The notes below the pieces were generated by a model. That model searched no databases. It saw only the letters and a program-made list of their open reading frames with translations, and was not told where the DNA came from. A DNA stretch of 64,000 nucleotides from Consotaella salsifontis (lineage in GTDB: Bacteria; Pseudomonadota; Alphaproteobacteria; Rhizobiales; Rhizobiaceae): positions 1 through 64,000 of the forward strand of contig NZ_FUXL01000020.1 in assembly GCF_900167365.1 (NCBI RefSeq), given 5' to 3'. Below are positions 45,136-55,200 of the stretch, in pieces. The number at the start of each line of letters is the position of its first letter. Positions within the stretch are counted from its first letter, which is position 1. The position numbers and the translations under genes are program-made.

Positions 45136-46449
45136 ATGACGGTGACTTCGTTCTTCAATCGCCAGACGCCGGTGAAATTCGAAGGGGAGGGCTCGACCGA
45201 TCCTCTCGGCTTCCGATTCTACGACAAGGACCGGATGGTCATGGGCAAGCGGATGGAGGACCATCTGCGCTTCTCCGCCGCCTATTGGCACTCGTTCACC
45301 TGGCCGGGCGGCGATCCCTTCGGCGGCGAGACATTCAACCGGCCGTGGATGCACGGCGCCGATCCGCTGGCGCTGGCCCGGCAGAAGGCCGACGTCGCCT
45401 TCGACATGTTCGAGCTGCTCGACATGCCGTTCTTCGCCTTCCATGATGTCGACGTGGCGCCGGAAGGCGCCTCGCTGAAGGAGTCGATCGCCAACCTCAA
45501 CGCCATCGTCGAGATCTTCGAGAAGAAGATGGAGACGTCGAAGACGAAGCTCCTGTGGGGTACGGCGAACCTCTTCTCCAACCGCCGCTTCATGGCGGGC
45601 GCTGCCACCAACCCGGACCCCGACGTCTTCGCCTATGCCTGCGGTCAGGTGAAGGCGGCGATCGACGCCACCAAGCGCCTGAACGGCGCCAACTACGTGT
45701 GCTGGGGCGGGCGCGAAGGCTATGAGACGCTGCTCAACACCAACCTCAAGCGCGAGCTCGACCAGCTCGGCCGCTTCCTGTCCATGCTCGTCGACTACAA
45801 GCACAAGATCGGTTTCAACGGCCCGATCCTGATTGAGCCGAAGCCCAAGGAGCCGACCAAGCACCAGTACGACTACGACGTCGCGACGGTCTACGGCTTC
45901 CTGGAGCGCTACGACCTGCTCCAGGACGTTAAGGTCAATATCGAGCAGAACCACGCCATCCTCGCCGGACATTCCTTCGATCACGAGGTGCGGCTGGCCT
46001 ATGCGCTCGGCATCTTCGGCTCGATCGACATCAACCGTGGCGACGATCTTCTCGGCTGGGACACCGACCAGTTCGCGATGAACGTCGGCGAACTGACGCT
46101 GCTGATGCACGAGATCCTGAAGCACGGCGGCTTCACCACCGGCGGCATGAACTTCGATGCCAAGATCCGTCGCCAGTCGATCGATCCGGACGACCTCCTG
46201 ATCGCGCACGTTGCCTCGATGGACGCCGCCGCGCGCGGCCTGCTCGCGGCGGAGAAGATGCTCGCCGACAAGGCGCTCGAAGGCCCGGTCGCCGCGCGCT
46301 ATGCCGGCTGGGACGAGGCCGAGGGCAAGGCCGTGCTCGCTGGCGAGCGCAGCCTGGAGCAGGTGGCTGAGCGCGCGCTCGGGCTCAACCCGCAGCCGCG
46401 CTCCGGTCGCCAGGAGTATCTTGAGGGCGTGCTCAACCGCTACGTCTGA
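45136..46449 (+). CDS. xylA: Xylose isomerase
   Basis: The 437-residue TIM-barrel enzyme converts D-xylose to D-xylulose. Catalytic His103 and Asp106 are in [13 protein letters not shown], metal ligands in [45 protein letters not shown] and [14 protein letters not shown], and [18 protein letters not shown] is plain. Length equals E. coli-type (class II) XylA. The start ATG 45136 has AGGGAGA upstream. The kinase xylB follows after 181 bp. No xylose transporter or regulator gene is in the window. Confidence 0.97.
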   Translation: MTVTSFFNRQTPVKFEGEGSTDPLGFRFYDKDRMVMGKRMEDHLRFSAAYWHSFTWPGGDPFGGETFNRPWMHGADPLALARQKADVAFDMFELLDMPFFAFHDVDVAPEGASLKESIANLNAIVEIFEKKMETSKTKLLWGTANLFSNRRFMAGAATNPDPDVFAYACGQVKAAIDATKRLNGANYVCWGGREGYETLLNTNLKRELDQLGRFLSMLVDYKHKIGFNGPILIEPKPKEPTKHQYDYDVATVYGFLERYDLLQDVKVNIEQNHAILAGHSFDHEVRLAYALGIFGSIDINRGDDLLGWDTDQFAMNVGELTLLMHEILKHGGFTTGGMNFDAKIRRQSIDPDDLLIAHVASMDAAARGLLAAEKMLADKALEGPVAARYAGWDEAEGKAVLAGERSLEQVAERALGLNPQPRSGRQEYLEGVLNRYV

Positions 46450-46515
46450 GCAGCGCGTAAAATCCTGCACGACCTTCGGAAAAAGATGCCGAGCCGGACA
46501 GGATCAAGTGCGTTA

Positions 46516-46539
46516 AGCGAAGGGGGAAAGCCCTTCGCT
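46516..46539 (+). promoter_or_regulatory. Perfect 9-bp hairpin in the xylA-xylB spacer
   Basis: AGCGAAGGG (46516-46524) and CCCTTCGCT (46531-46539) close a six-base loop. There is no T-tract, so it is more likely a processing or mRNA-stabilising element that sets xylA above xylB than a terminator. Confidence 0.4.
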
Positions 46540-46630
46540 CATCGCCGAGAGGAGATGGCTGGCCTTCGCCGCGCCAGACGCGGCGAAGCTCGAAATGGGC
46601 GAAAGAGACCCTCGGGAAGGACAACAAGCG

Positions 46631-48088
46631 ATGCAGACATATCTTGGACTCGATCTCGGCACCTCCTCTCTCAAGGCGTTGCTGATCGACGAAAACCAGG
46701 CGCCGATCGGTACAGCCAGTGTGCCTCTGACGGTCGAGCGGCCGCATTTCGGCTGGTCCGAACAGGACCCCAAGAGCTGGATTTCGGCGACGGAGGCCGT
46801 GCTCGACCAGCTCAAGGCGGCACATCCGGCGGAGCTCGCCGCCGTGGCGGGCATCGGCCTTTCGGGCCATATGCACGGCGCGACGATCCTGGGGGAGGGC
46901 GACGAGGTTCTGCGCCCCTGCATCATGTGGAACGACACGCGCTCCCATGAGGAAGCCAAGGAGCTCGACACCGAAGAGGCGCGGGCAATCACCGGCAACA
47001 TCGTCTTCCCCGGCTTCACGGCGCCGAAGCTGCTTTGGGTGAAGCGTCACGAGCCGGAGCTCTTCGCCAAGGTGAAGCGCGTTCTTCTGCCCAAGGACTA
47101 TCTGAGACTTTGGCTCACGGGCGAGGCGGTGTCGGAGATGTCCGACTCGGCCGGCACGTCCTGGCTCGATACGGGCAAGCGCGACTGGTCGCCGGTGATG
47201 CTCGCCAAGACGGACCTTCCGCTTTCCGCCATGCCGCGCCTTGTCGAGGGCACGGAATCAAGCGGCGGCCTGCGCGCCGAACTCGCCTCCAAATGGGGCA
47301 TCAAGGCGGGCGTGGCCGTTGCCGGCGGCGGCGGTGACAACGCGGCGTCTGCCTGCGGCGTCGGCGTCGTGGCGCCCGGAACCGGATTCCTGTCGCTCGG
47401 CACCTCGGGCGTGCTCTTCACCTCGTCGGCGGGCTACGACCCGCGCCCCGAGACCGCGCTCCACACCTTCTGTCATGCCATTCCGGGCCTGTGGCACCAG
47501 ATGGGCGTGACGCTCTCGGCCGCCGGCTCGCTGGAGTGGCTCTCGAAGCTGCTCGAGGAGAAGCCGGGCGACCTGACGGCGCGCCTCGGCGACACGCTCG
47601 AAGGCCCGAGCCGGCTCGTCTTCCTGCCGTACCTGTCGGGCGAGCGCACGCCGCACAACGATGCCGCGATCCGTGGTGTCTTCGCGGGGCTCGAGGCGGA
47701 TACGGACCGCGCCGCCATGGTCAAGGCCGTGCTGGAAGGTGTCGCCTTCTCGATGCGTGACTGCGTCGAGGCCGGCGGCGGCACGGAGACGGTGGACAAG
47801 CTGATCGCGGTCGGCGCGGGCTCGCGCTCGCGCTATTGGCTGAAGCTCATGGCGACGGTGCTCGAAACCGAGATCGTGCTGCCGCAGAGCGGCGATTTCG
47901 GCGCGGCCTTCGGCGCGGCGCGCCTCGGCCTTTGCGCGGCGACGGGCGCCGATCCTTTGTCCGTGCTCACCGTTCCCCCGCTGGCGGATCGCTTCCAGCC
48001 GGAGGAAAGCCTGATCGGACCCTTCCGCGATGCCTACCGCCGCTACCGCGCCCTCTACCCGGCGGTGAAGAGCGTTCTTCAGGGCTGA
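46631..48088 (+). CDS. xylB: Xylulokinase
   Basis: The 485-residue FGGY-family kinase phosphorylates D-xylulose to xylulose 5-phosphate for the pentose phosphate pathway. The phosphate-1 motif GLDLGTSSLKALLID opens the protein, SGHMHGATIL is substrate-binding, and the catalytic Asp is in AGGGGDNAASACG. C-terminal ATPase motifs include IAVGAGSRSRYWLKLMA. The start is ATG 46631; the frame extends upstream without homology. A strong terminator follows. Confidence 0.95.
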   Translation: MQTYLGLDLGTSSLKALLIDENQAPIGTASVPLTVERPHFGWSEQDPKSWISATEAVLDQLKAAHPAELAAVAGIGLSGHMHGATILGEGDEVLRPCIMWNDTRSHEEAKELDTEEARAITGNIVFPGFTAPKLLWVKRHEPELFAKVKRVLLPKDYLRLWLTGEAVSEMSDSAGTSWLDTGKRDWSPVMLAKTDLPLSAMPRLVEGTESSGGLRAELASKWGIKAGVAVAGGGGDNAASACGVGVVAPGTGFLSLGTSGVLFTSSAGYDPRPETALHTFCHAIPGLWHQMGVTLSAAGSLEWLSKLLEEKPGDLTARLGDTLEGPSRLVFLPYLSGERTPHNDAAIRGVFAGLEADTDRAAMVKAVLEGVAFSMRDCVEAGGGTETVDKLIAVGAGSRSRYWLKLMATVLETEIVLPQSGDFGAAFGAARLGLCAATGADPLSVLTVPPLADRFQPEESLIGPFRDAYRRYRALYPAVKSVLQG

Positions 48089-48143
48089 TTTCGGACGCGG
48101 CGCTCTCCTCCCAGGCGCCGCATCCACCAAGTCCTGACATGCA

Positions 48144-48181
48144 GAAAGCCCCGGCGTCGAAACCGGGGCTTTCCGCTTTTT
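48144..48181 (+). terminator. Intrinsic terminator of xylAB
   Basis: An 11-bp perfect stem GAAAGCCCCGG (48144-48154) / CCGGGGCTTTC (48163-48173) with an eight-base loop is followed by CGCTTTTT. It lies 55 bases after the xylB stop, between convergent operons. The opposite strand lacks a T-tract. Confidence 0.85.
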
Positions 48182-48202
48182 CAGGATTGGCGCGCGCCGA
48201 GC

Positions 48203-49306
48203 TTATTTCTCGGCGACGTAGTCGTACTTGCCGTCCTTCCACTCGTAGACGACGTAGCCAGGCAGGGTGACATCACCCTTGTCGTCGAACTCGAGCTTGC
48301 CGACGACGGTGTCGAAGGTGCCCTCGTCGAGGCCCTTGACGACGGCGTCATGCTCGGTCGAGCCGGCCTTTTCGGCCGCGTCTGCCCAGGCCTGGATCGC
48401 GGCGTAGGTGTAGAGCACATAGCCTTCCGCCGTCTGGCCCTTGGCGGCGAGCGCGTCGACGACCGGCTTGGCCTCGGCGTTCTTGCGCGGATCTGGCGAG
48501 AAGGTCATCAACGTGCCCTGGCCGGCGTCGCCGGTGATGGCCCAGTACTCGTCGGTGACGAGGGCGTCGCCCGACATGATCAGGGTCTTCATGCCCTGTT
48601 CCTTCATCTGGCGGGCCATCAGACCGGCCTCCGGATGATAGCCGCCGACATAGACGAGCCCGACGCCGGCCTGCTTCAACTTAGTGACGAGGGCGGTGTA
48701 GTCCTTCTCGCCGGCGGTGTAGGACTCAACCAGCACCGGGTCCTTGCCGGCAGCTTTCAGAGACTTTTCCGTCTCGTCGGCCAAGCCCTTGCCATAGGCC
48801 GACTTGTCGTTGATCACCGCAACCTTGGTGTCCGGGAAGTGCTTGGCGATGTACTCGCCGGCCACGGCGCCCTGCTGGTCGTCACGGCCGCAGACGCGGT
48901 AGATTCCAGGCCCGGGGCGCTGATCGGTGAAGGCGGGATTGGTCGAGGCCGGCGAGATCTGGACGATGCCTTCATCCGCATAGACCTGGCTGGCCGGGAT
49001 CGAGGAGCCCGAGCAGAAATGGCCCGCGACGAACGGCACGCCCTGCGAGGCGAACTGGTTGGCGACGGCCACAGCCTGCTTCGGGTCGCAAGCGTCGTCA
49101 CCCACCGACAGGACCAGCTTCTCACCGAGGACGCCGCCCTTGGCGTTGATGTCCTCGACGGCCTGCTGCGCGCCGATCTTCAACTGCTGTCCGAAGGCGG
49201 CATACTGGCCGGTCATCGGACCCGCGACGCCGATGGTAATATCGGCGAACGCCGCGCCGGCAAAAAGTGCATTCACTGCGGCGGCTGTCAGGAGTACTTT
49301 CTTCAT
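48203..49306 (-). CDS. livK: Branched-chain amino-acid ABC transporter, periplasmic binding protein
   Basis: The 367-residue precursor has a signal peptide (MKKVLLTAAAVNALFAGAAFA) and the type I periplasmic fold: ITIGVAGPMTGQYAAFGQQLKIGAQQAVEDINAKGG, DDACDPKQAVAVANQFASQGV, GHFCSGSSIPASQVYAD, and YGKGLADETEKSLKAAG. The Cys pair in GDDACDP and GHFCSG matches the LivJ/LivK disulfide pattern. It binds leucine/isoleucine/valine or related amino acids. The start ATG 49306 has GGGAAGGTG upstream. As the last gene of the operon, with its own leader, it may have an extra promoter. Confidence 0.93.
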   Translation of the reverse strand: MKKVLLTAAAVNALFAGAAFADITIGVAGPMTGQYAAFGQQLKIGAQQAVEDINAKGGVLGEKLVLSVGDDACDPKQAVAVANQFASQGVPFVAGHFCSGSSIPASQVYADEGIVQISPASTNPAFTDQRPGPGIYRVCGRDDQQGAVAGEYIAKHFPDTKVAVINDKSAYGKGLADETEKSLKAAGKDPVLVESYTAGEKDYTALVTKLKQAGVGLVYVGGYHPEAGLMARQMKEQGMKTLIMSGDALVTDEYWAITGDAGQGTLMTFSPDPRKNAEAKPVVDALAAKGQTAEGYVLYTYAAIQAWADAAEKAGSTEHDAVVKGLDEGTFDTVVGKLEFDDKGDVTLPGYVVYEWKDGKYDYVAEK

Positions 49307-49421
49307 AACACCTTCCCTTTGTCGTTCTGTGCGGCATGAAGCAGATCTGTTCTCCCCGATCTGCATGGGATGGGCTTAACCGCTGGACGCCGGATCGAAG
49401 CTCCGGGGCGTTCCAAGCGGG

Positions 49422-49778
49422 TTATTTCATGTTGCTTTCCCGCGTTGCCAGAAAGTCATATTGGCGCTGCATCTGGTGTCCGCGGACGACGGAGCGCCCG
49501 GCCGCGGCCCAGGCCATCAGCACCACGAGATCCACGATCGCATAGTGAAGCGCCGTTCCAAACCCGGCGAGCGGCAGGAAGAACGTGCCGTGGAACAGGC
49601 TGAAATGGATGAAGCGCACCGCGATCGTGAGGAGCACGACATAGGCTGCGGCGACCGCCCATCCGCTCCAGGTGAGGGCGGTCGAGCGGCCGATCATCCA
49701 GGCGGCGCCGCCGCCCAGGATCACCGTGACGAAGATGAACTCGCCGAGCGAGCTTTCCCAGAGAAGCGCGTTGGCCAT
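49422..49778 (-). CDS. DUF6867 small membrane protein in the liv operon
   Basis: The 118-residue protein has three hydrophobic segments (FIFVTVILGGGAAWMIG; GWAVAAAYVVLLTIAVRFIHFSLF; HYAIVDLVVLMAWAAAG) and a polar tail (GHQMQRQYDFLATRESN). Proteins of this type sit at this place in liv operons of Hyphomicrobiales; their role is unknown, perhaps stabilising or modulating the transporter. The ATG overlaps the livF stop by one base (TGATG), strong evidence for co-translation. Confidence 0.85.
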   Translation of the reverse strand: MANALLWESSLGEFIFVTVILGGGAAWMIGRSTALTWSGWAVAAAYVVLLTIAVRFIHFSLFHGTFFLPLAGFGTALHYAIVDLVVLMAWAAAGRSVVRGHQMQRQYDFLATRESNMK

Positions 49779-50533
49779 CAGTGGGCTCCTCCCTCGAGAT
49801 AGGCGCTGCGGACTTCTTCCCGCGCCAGCAGTTCGCGGCCCGTGCCCGACATGGTGATGGCGCCATTCACCATCACATAGCCTCGGTGGGCGAGGCGCAA
49901 GGCATGGAAGGCGTTCTGCTCCACAAGGAAGACCGTGAGGCCCTGGCTCTGGTTCAGTTCCCGGATCGCATCGAAGATCTGCTTGACGATCAATGGCGCG
50001 AGGCCGAGCGAGGGCTCGTCGAGAAGCAGAAGGCGAGGGCGGCTCATCAGCGCCCGACCGATTGCCAGCATTTGCTGTTCGCCGCCCGAAAGCGTGCCGC
50101 CGCGCTGCCCCTGGCGCTCGCGCAGGCGCGGGAAAAGCTCGAAGACCTGACGCAGGTCGTCGTCGAAATAGGCCTCGTCCTGAAGGAGCGCCCCCATCTG
50201 CAAGTTTTCCATCACCGTCATTCGGCCGAAGATGCGCCGGCCTTCGGGAGACTGCGCGATGGATTTCGCCATGATCGTGTGGGTGGGGAGGCGCGTGATG
50301 TCCTCGCCGCGATAGATGACCTGCCCGTTACGCGCCTGCGGATTGCCGCAAATGGTCATCATCAGCGTTGACTTGCCGGCGCCGTTGGCGCCGATCATGG
50401 TGACGATCTCGCCCTCGTAGACGTCGATATCGATGCCGCGAAGCGCCTGAATCTTGCCGTAGAAGGTTTCCACCCCCCGAACAGACAGAAGTGGCGCGCC
50501 CTTCATCCCCTCCTCGACCATTACCGCGCTCAT
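49778..50533 (-). CDS. livF: Branched-chain amino-acid ABC transporter ATPase LivF
   Basis: The 251-residue ATPase has Walker A GANGAGKSTLM, signature LSGGEQQMLAIGRALM, Walker B LLLLDEPSLGLAP and the switch His in VFLVEQNAFHALRLAHRGYVM. The VEQN and PSLGLAP forms are characteristic of LivF rather than LivG. It hydrolyses ATP to drive import by LivHM. The start is ATG 50533, overlapping livG (ATGA). The frame extends upstream in shadow. Confidence 0.95.
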   Translation of the reverse strand: MSAVMVEEGMKGAPLLSVRGVETFYGKIQALRGIDIDVYEGEIVTMIGANGAGKSTLMMTICGNPQARNGQVIYRGEDITRLPTHTIMAKSIAQSPEGRRIFGRMTVMENLQMGALLQDEAYFDDDLRQVFELFPRLRERQGQRGGTLSGGEQQMLAIGRALMSRPRLLLLDEPSLGLAPLIVKQIFDAIRELNQSQGLTVFLVEQNAFHALRLAHRGYVMVNGAITMSGTGRELLAREEVRSAYLEGGAH

Positions 50534-51504
50534 GGCCGCACTCCTTCCGCGTTCGCCGGGGCGGCCGGCGTCGGCGCCACATCGTGGTCCAGATCGTTCT
50601 CCACCTCGTCGACCTCGGTATCGTCGACGCCAAGATAGGCCGCGATCACCTTCGGGTCGCTGCGCACCGCATCCGTCGTGCCGTCGGAGATTTTTCGTCC
50701 GTAATCGAGGACGATGACGTGGTCCGAAATTTCCATGACCACGCCCATATCGTGCTCGATGAGCAGCACGGAGACGCCGTGCTCGTCGCGGATGTACTTG
50801 ATCAGCGTGTTGAGGTCCGCCGATTCGCGCGGATTGAGCCCCGCCGCCGGCTCGTCCAGGCAAAGCAGGACGGGATCTGTGCACATGGCCCTGGCGATCT
50901 CGAGCCGACGCTGGGCGCCGTAGGAAAGGTCCGCGGCCGGATCGTCCGCCCGGTCGAGAAGGTTGGCATGGCTCAGCCAGAAGATCGCCTTTTCCTTGGC
51001 GGCCTCGGCTGCCCGGCGATACCCCGGCAGCCCGAGCAGCCCGAAGATGGTGTAGCCGGAGGCGGCCATCAGGCGGTTGTGCTGAGCCACCAGCAGGTTT
51101 TCCAGAACCGTCATGCCGCCGAACAGGCGGATGTTCTGGAAGGTGCGGGCGACGCCGGCGACCTCGGTGATCTTGAAGTCGCTCATGCGCTCCAGGAGGA
51201 AGACCGATCGTTCCCCGTCCCTGGAGAACTGATTACCGCTGGTGGTGAGTTCGTCCACCATGGCGTCACTGACGCCACGTCCCCGGCGCAGGGAGATGCG
51301 CCCCTCGGTTGGCTTGTAGAAGCCGGTGACGCAGTTGAAGACGGTCGTCTTGCCGGCGCCGTTCGGCCCGATCAACGCGGTGATGTCTCCGCGCCCGACA
51401 TTGAAGGAAAGGCTGTCGATGGCGGTGAGGCCGCCGAAGCGCATGGTGAGGTTCTCGACCTTGAGGACGGGGTCCTGGGTCCAGCGTGGTGACATTTCAG
51501 ACAT
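50530..51504 (-). CDS. livG: Branched-chain amino-acid ABC transporter ATPase LivG
   Basis: The 324-residue ATPase has Walker A GPNGAGKTTVFN, signature LSYGAQRRLEIARAMC, Walker B LLCLDEPAAGLNP and switch IEHDMGVVMEISDHV. It is longer than the E. coli protein because of an insert of roughly 40 residues after TGFYKPTEGRISL (to MSDFKITEVAGVARTFQNIRLF), seen also in other rhizobial LivG, and a C-terminal acidic tail (DDTEVDEVENDLDHD). The start is ATG 51504, with a TGATG overlap to livM. Confidence 0.95.
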   Translation of the reverse strand: MSEMSPRWTQDPVLKVENLTMRFGGLTAIDSLSFNVGRGDITALIGPNGAGKTTVFNCVTGFYKPTEGRISLRRGRGVSDAMVDELTTSGNQFSRDGERSVFLLERMSDFKITEVAGVARTFQNIRLFGGMTVLENLLVAQHNRLMAASGYTIFGLLGLPGYRRAAEAAKEKAIFWLSHANLLDRADDPAADLSYGAQRRLEIARAMCTDPVLLCLDEPAAGLNPRESADLNTLIKYIRDEHGVSVLLIEHDMGVVMEISDHVIVLDYGRKISDGTTDAVRSDPKVIAAYLGVDDTEVDEVENDLDHDVAPTPAAPANAEGVRP

Positions 51505-52958
51505 CAATGACCCTCGCCCTGTGCGACCATGTCGGCGCCGATCTTCTTCTTTTCCTTGTAGATGGCGGATGGCGAGCGGGACGAGACGAGGCCCCGGGGC
51601 TTCCAGACCATGATCAGCACCATGGCGAGCCCGAAGAACAGCATCCGGTATTGCGTCGGATCGAAGCTCGGGCCGAAGAAGTCCGTCAGGACGCCGAGAT
51701 TGCGCAGCATCTCGATGCCGCCGATCATCACCACAGAGGCGATGACCACGCCCACCTGCGAACCGAGGCCACCGAGAACCACGATCGCCAGGATGATGGC
51801 CGACTCCATGAAGGTGAAGCTTTCTGGCGAGATGAAGCCCTGGCGCGTCGCGAAGAAGGAGCCGGCGAAACCGCCGAACATGGCCCCGGTGGCGAAGGCC
51901 GTCAGCTTGACGTTGGTGGTGTTGATGCCCAGCGAACGACAGGCGATCTCGTCCTCGCGGAGCGCCTCCCAGGCGCGCCCGACCGGAAGCTTGCGCAGGC
52001 GCAGCGTGATGAAGTTGGTCAGGAGAGCCAGCGCCAGGATGATATAATAGAGGAAGACGAAGCGCTGGATCGGCGAATAGTCGAGGCCGAAGTAGTCCGA
52101 GAACGAGCCTTCGCCTCGGCTGAATTCCAGGCCGAAAAGGGTTGGCTTAGGAATGCCGAGAAGGCCGTTCGGACCGCCGGTGAAATCCGCCCAGTTGAGA
52201 AGCACGACGCGGATGATCTCGCCGAAGGCAAGGGTGACGATGGCCAGATAGTCGCCCCGAAGACGCAGCACGGGAAAGCCAAGCATCAAGCCCCAGAGCG
52301 CGGCGAAAAGGCCGGCCATCGGCAAGCAGACCCAGAAGCCGAGGCCGAAATTCTGCGACAGCAACGCAAAGGAGTAGGCCCCGACCGCGTAGAAGGCGAC
52401 GTAGCCGAGATCGAGAAGCCCGGCGAGGCCGACGACGATGTTGAGGCCCCATCCGAGCATCACGTAGGTGAGGATGAGAATGGCGAGATCGAGGATGTAG
52501 CGGTTCTGGCTCGGGAAGAGAGTGTCGAGGAGTATCGGCAGCGTCAGCGCGATGAGCAGGAAGACGACGGCGAGCACCTTGCCGAGGCCGACCGCAGCGG
52601 CCCCGCGCGCGCCTTTCGCGGCACCGGATGCCTTCGTGCGGTCCGCCCGATAGAGGAAGAAGGACAGAAGAAACCGGCCGACAAAGGCGATTGCGATCCA
52701 GGACAGCCAAACCGGCCAGCGGACAGTGAGCTCAAGGCCGCCTATGGCGATTTCCGTGCGGAAGGCAAAGAAGAACAATGTGATCGCGGCCACGATGCCC
52801 GCCGTGATCGCGGCTTCTCGGAGCGATCCCGCCAGGCGGGACTCTGGGGTCGCGGCCTCGACGAAGGGCGGCTCGCCCTGCGCGGCCCGGCGGCGCTCCT
52901 CGTCCTGGCGTTCCGCGCCTTCGGGAGTGGTGTCTGCGGTGGGGTCGAAGCTGGACAT
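51504..52958 (-). CDS. livM: Branched-chain amino-acid ABC transporter permease LivM
   Basis: The 484-residue permease carries a polar N-terminal tail of about 45 residues ([20 protein letters not shown]) before the first helix, then the LivM core ([48 protein letters not shown]; the EAA-like [55 protein letters not shown]). It ends with an [13 protein letters not shown] tail. It forms the membrane channel with LivH. The gene is 6 bp downstream of livH. Confidence 0.94.
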   Translation of the reverse strand: MSSFDPTADTTPEGAERQDEERRRAAQGEPPFVEAATPESRLAGSLREAAITAGIVAAITLFFFAFRTEIAIGGLELTVRWPVWLSWIAIAFVGRFLLSFFLYRADRTKASGAAKGARGAAAVGLGKVLAVVFLLIALTLPILLDTLFPSQNRYILDLAILILTYVMLGWGLNIVVGLAGLLDLGYVAFYAVGAYSFALLSQNFGLGFWVCLPMAGLFAALWGLMLGFPVLRLRGDYLAIVTLAFGEIIRVVLLNWADFTGGPNGLLGIPKPTLFGLEFSRGEGSFSDYFGLDYSPIQRFVFLYYIILALALLTNFITLRLRKLPVGRAWEALREDEIACRSLGINTTNVKLTAFATGAMFGGFAGSFFATRQGFISPESFTFMESAIILAIVVLGGLGSQVGVVIASVVMIGGIEMLRNLGVLTDFFGPSFDPTQYRMLFFGLAMVLIMVWKPRGLVSSRSPSAIYKEKKKIGADMVAQGEGH

Positions 52959-52964
52959 GACGGC

Positions 52965-53882
<918 letters not shown>

Positions 53883-54204
53883 GAACGTCCTATCGCTGTC
53901 ATGTTCCGGCCAGTGAAGAACAGCGTCAATTTCAAGGCCGGTCAAGCTGCGCCCTTCCCTAAGGCATGATCATTTTCATAGCAGCGCGATCTGCGCAAGC
54001 CCGGCGACCATAGGTTGGCGCTGCGACAACGAGCGGGGGAGCCAAACCGGAAATTGCCCCTTGCGCGCGGGCGACGTAGGTGCTCGATTTGGAGGCGTGA
54101 CCACGATTCCGGCAGGCGCGGCGAAAAACGCCGCGTTTTGTGCGTCAAAAGGACGCTCCCGCGTCTCACCTCCCTGACGCGGCAGCTGGCAAGGAAAGCG
54201 AAGA
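53883..54204. other. Divergent promoter region between livH and dgcN
   Basis: The 322-bp gap contains no credible gene. It must hold promoters for the amino-acid transporter operon and for dgcNA, which share it back to back. A short TGATCA palindrome lies near 53966. I see no clear operator. Confidence 0.5.
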
Positions 54205-55200
54205 ATGCTGAAGACCCCGTACCTGTTGTTCCTGGGCGACGCGCCCGATGCATTGGCTGCCAAGGTTGCGCAGGGCATTCGCGACTGGCGGCCCGAGCAC
54301 TGTCTCGGCCAGCTGCGCCTGCCCGGCTGCAAGGCCGATATGCGCCTGCCGGATATGACCGTGGCCGAAGCTGCGGCGAAAGGCGCCAAGACGCTGGTGG
54401 TTGGCGTGGCCAACCGTGGGGGTATCATCGGCCCGAGTTGGATCGCCGCGCTCAAGGAGGCGCTGGCCATGGGAATGGACGTCGCTTCCGGCCTTCACAA
54501 CCTGCTTCGCGACGAGCCCGAACTGGTGGCGGCGGCGAAGACGGGGGGCGCCGCGCTCCACGATGTCCGGTTGCCGAGCGTCAAATATCCCATCGCCACG
54601 GGCAAGAAGCGGACCGGCAAGCGCTGCCTCGCCGTCGGCACCGATTGTTCGGTGGGCAAGATGTACACGGCGCTGGCCATGGAGCGCGAGATGCGCACGC
54701 GGGGCATGAAGGCGACGTTCCGCGCCACGGGCCAGACCGGCATTCTCATCACCGGCGAAGGTGTCCCGTTGGATGCCGTCGTCGCCGATTTCATGGCGGG
54801 CGCGGTGGAGTGGCTGACGCCGGACAACGAACCCGATCATTGGGATCTGATCGAGGGGCAGGGAAGCCTGTTTCACGCATCCTACTCGGGCGTCACAATG
54901 GCGCTGGTTCATGGCGGGCAACCGGACGCGCTGGTCCTCTGCCATGAGCCGACCCGCCCGCATATGCGCGGCCTGCCGGACTATCGCCTGCCCTCGCTGG
55001 AAGATCTGCGAGATGTGGCTATGCGTCTGGCGCAGATCGTGAATCCGGCGGTGGAGGCGATCGGCGTCTCCGTCAACACATCGGCCATGAGCGAAGAGGA
55101 AGCCATGGCCTATCTTGCCGATACCGAGGCGCGGATGGGGCTGCCAACCGTCGATCCGTTCCGCTATGGCGTCGGCCGCCTCGTGGACAAACTCATATGA
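54205..55200 (+). CDS. dgcN: D-glutamate N-acetyltransferase DgcN (DUF1611 family)
   Basis: The 331-residue protein belongs to the DUF1611/DgcN family; characterised DgcN acetylates D-glutamate to N-acetyl-D-glutamate. A P-loop-like segment is visible in GTDCSVGKMYTALAMEREM, preceded by the N-terminal Rossmann-like half (LLFLGDAPDALAAKVAQGIRDW; VVGVANRGGIIGPSW). IEGQGSLFHASYSGVTMALVHG and CHEPTRPHMRG are further conserved segments. It overlaps the epimerase-like gene by four bases (ATGA), the arrangement of dgcN-dgcA pairs, which strengthens the call. Confidence 0.85.
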   Translation: MLKTPYLLFLGDAPDALAAKVAQGIRDWRPEHCLGQLRLPGCKADMRLPDMTVAEAAAKGAKTLVVGVANRGGIIGPSWIAALKEALAMGMDVASGLHNLLRDEPELVAAAKTGGAALHDVRLPSVKYPIATGKKRTGKRCLAVGTDCSVGKMYTALAMEREMRTRGMKATFRATGQTGILITGEGVPLDAVVADFMAGAVEWLTPDNEPDHWDLIEGQGSLFHASYSGVTMALVHGGQPDALVLCHEPTRPHMRGLPDYRLPSLEDLRDVAMRLAQIVNPAVEAIGVSVNTSAMSEEEAMAYLADTEARMGLPTVDPFRYGVGRLVDKLI

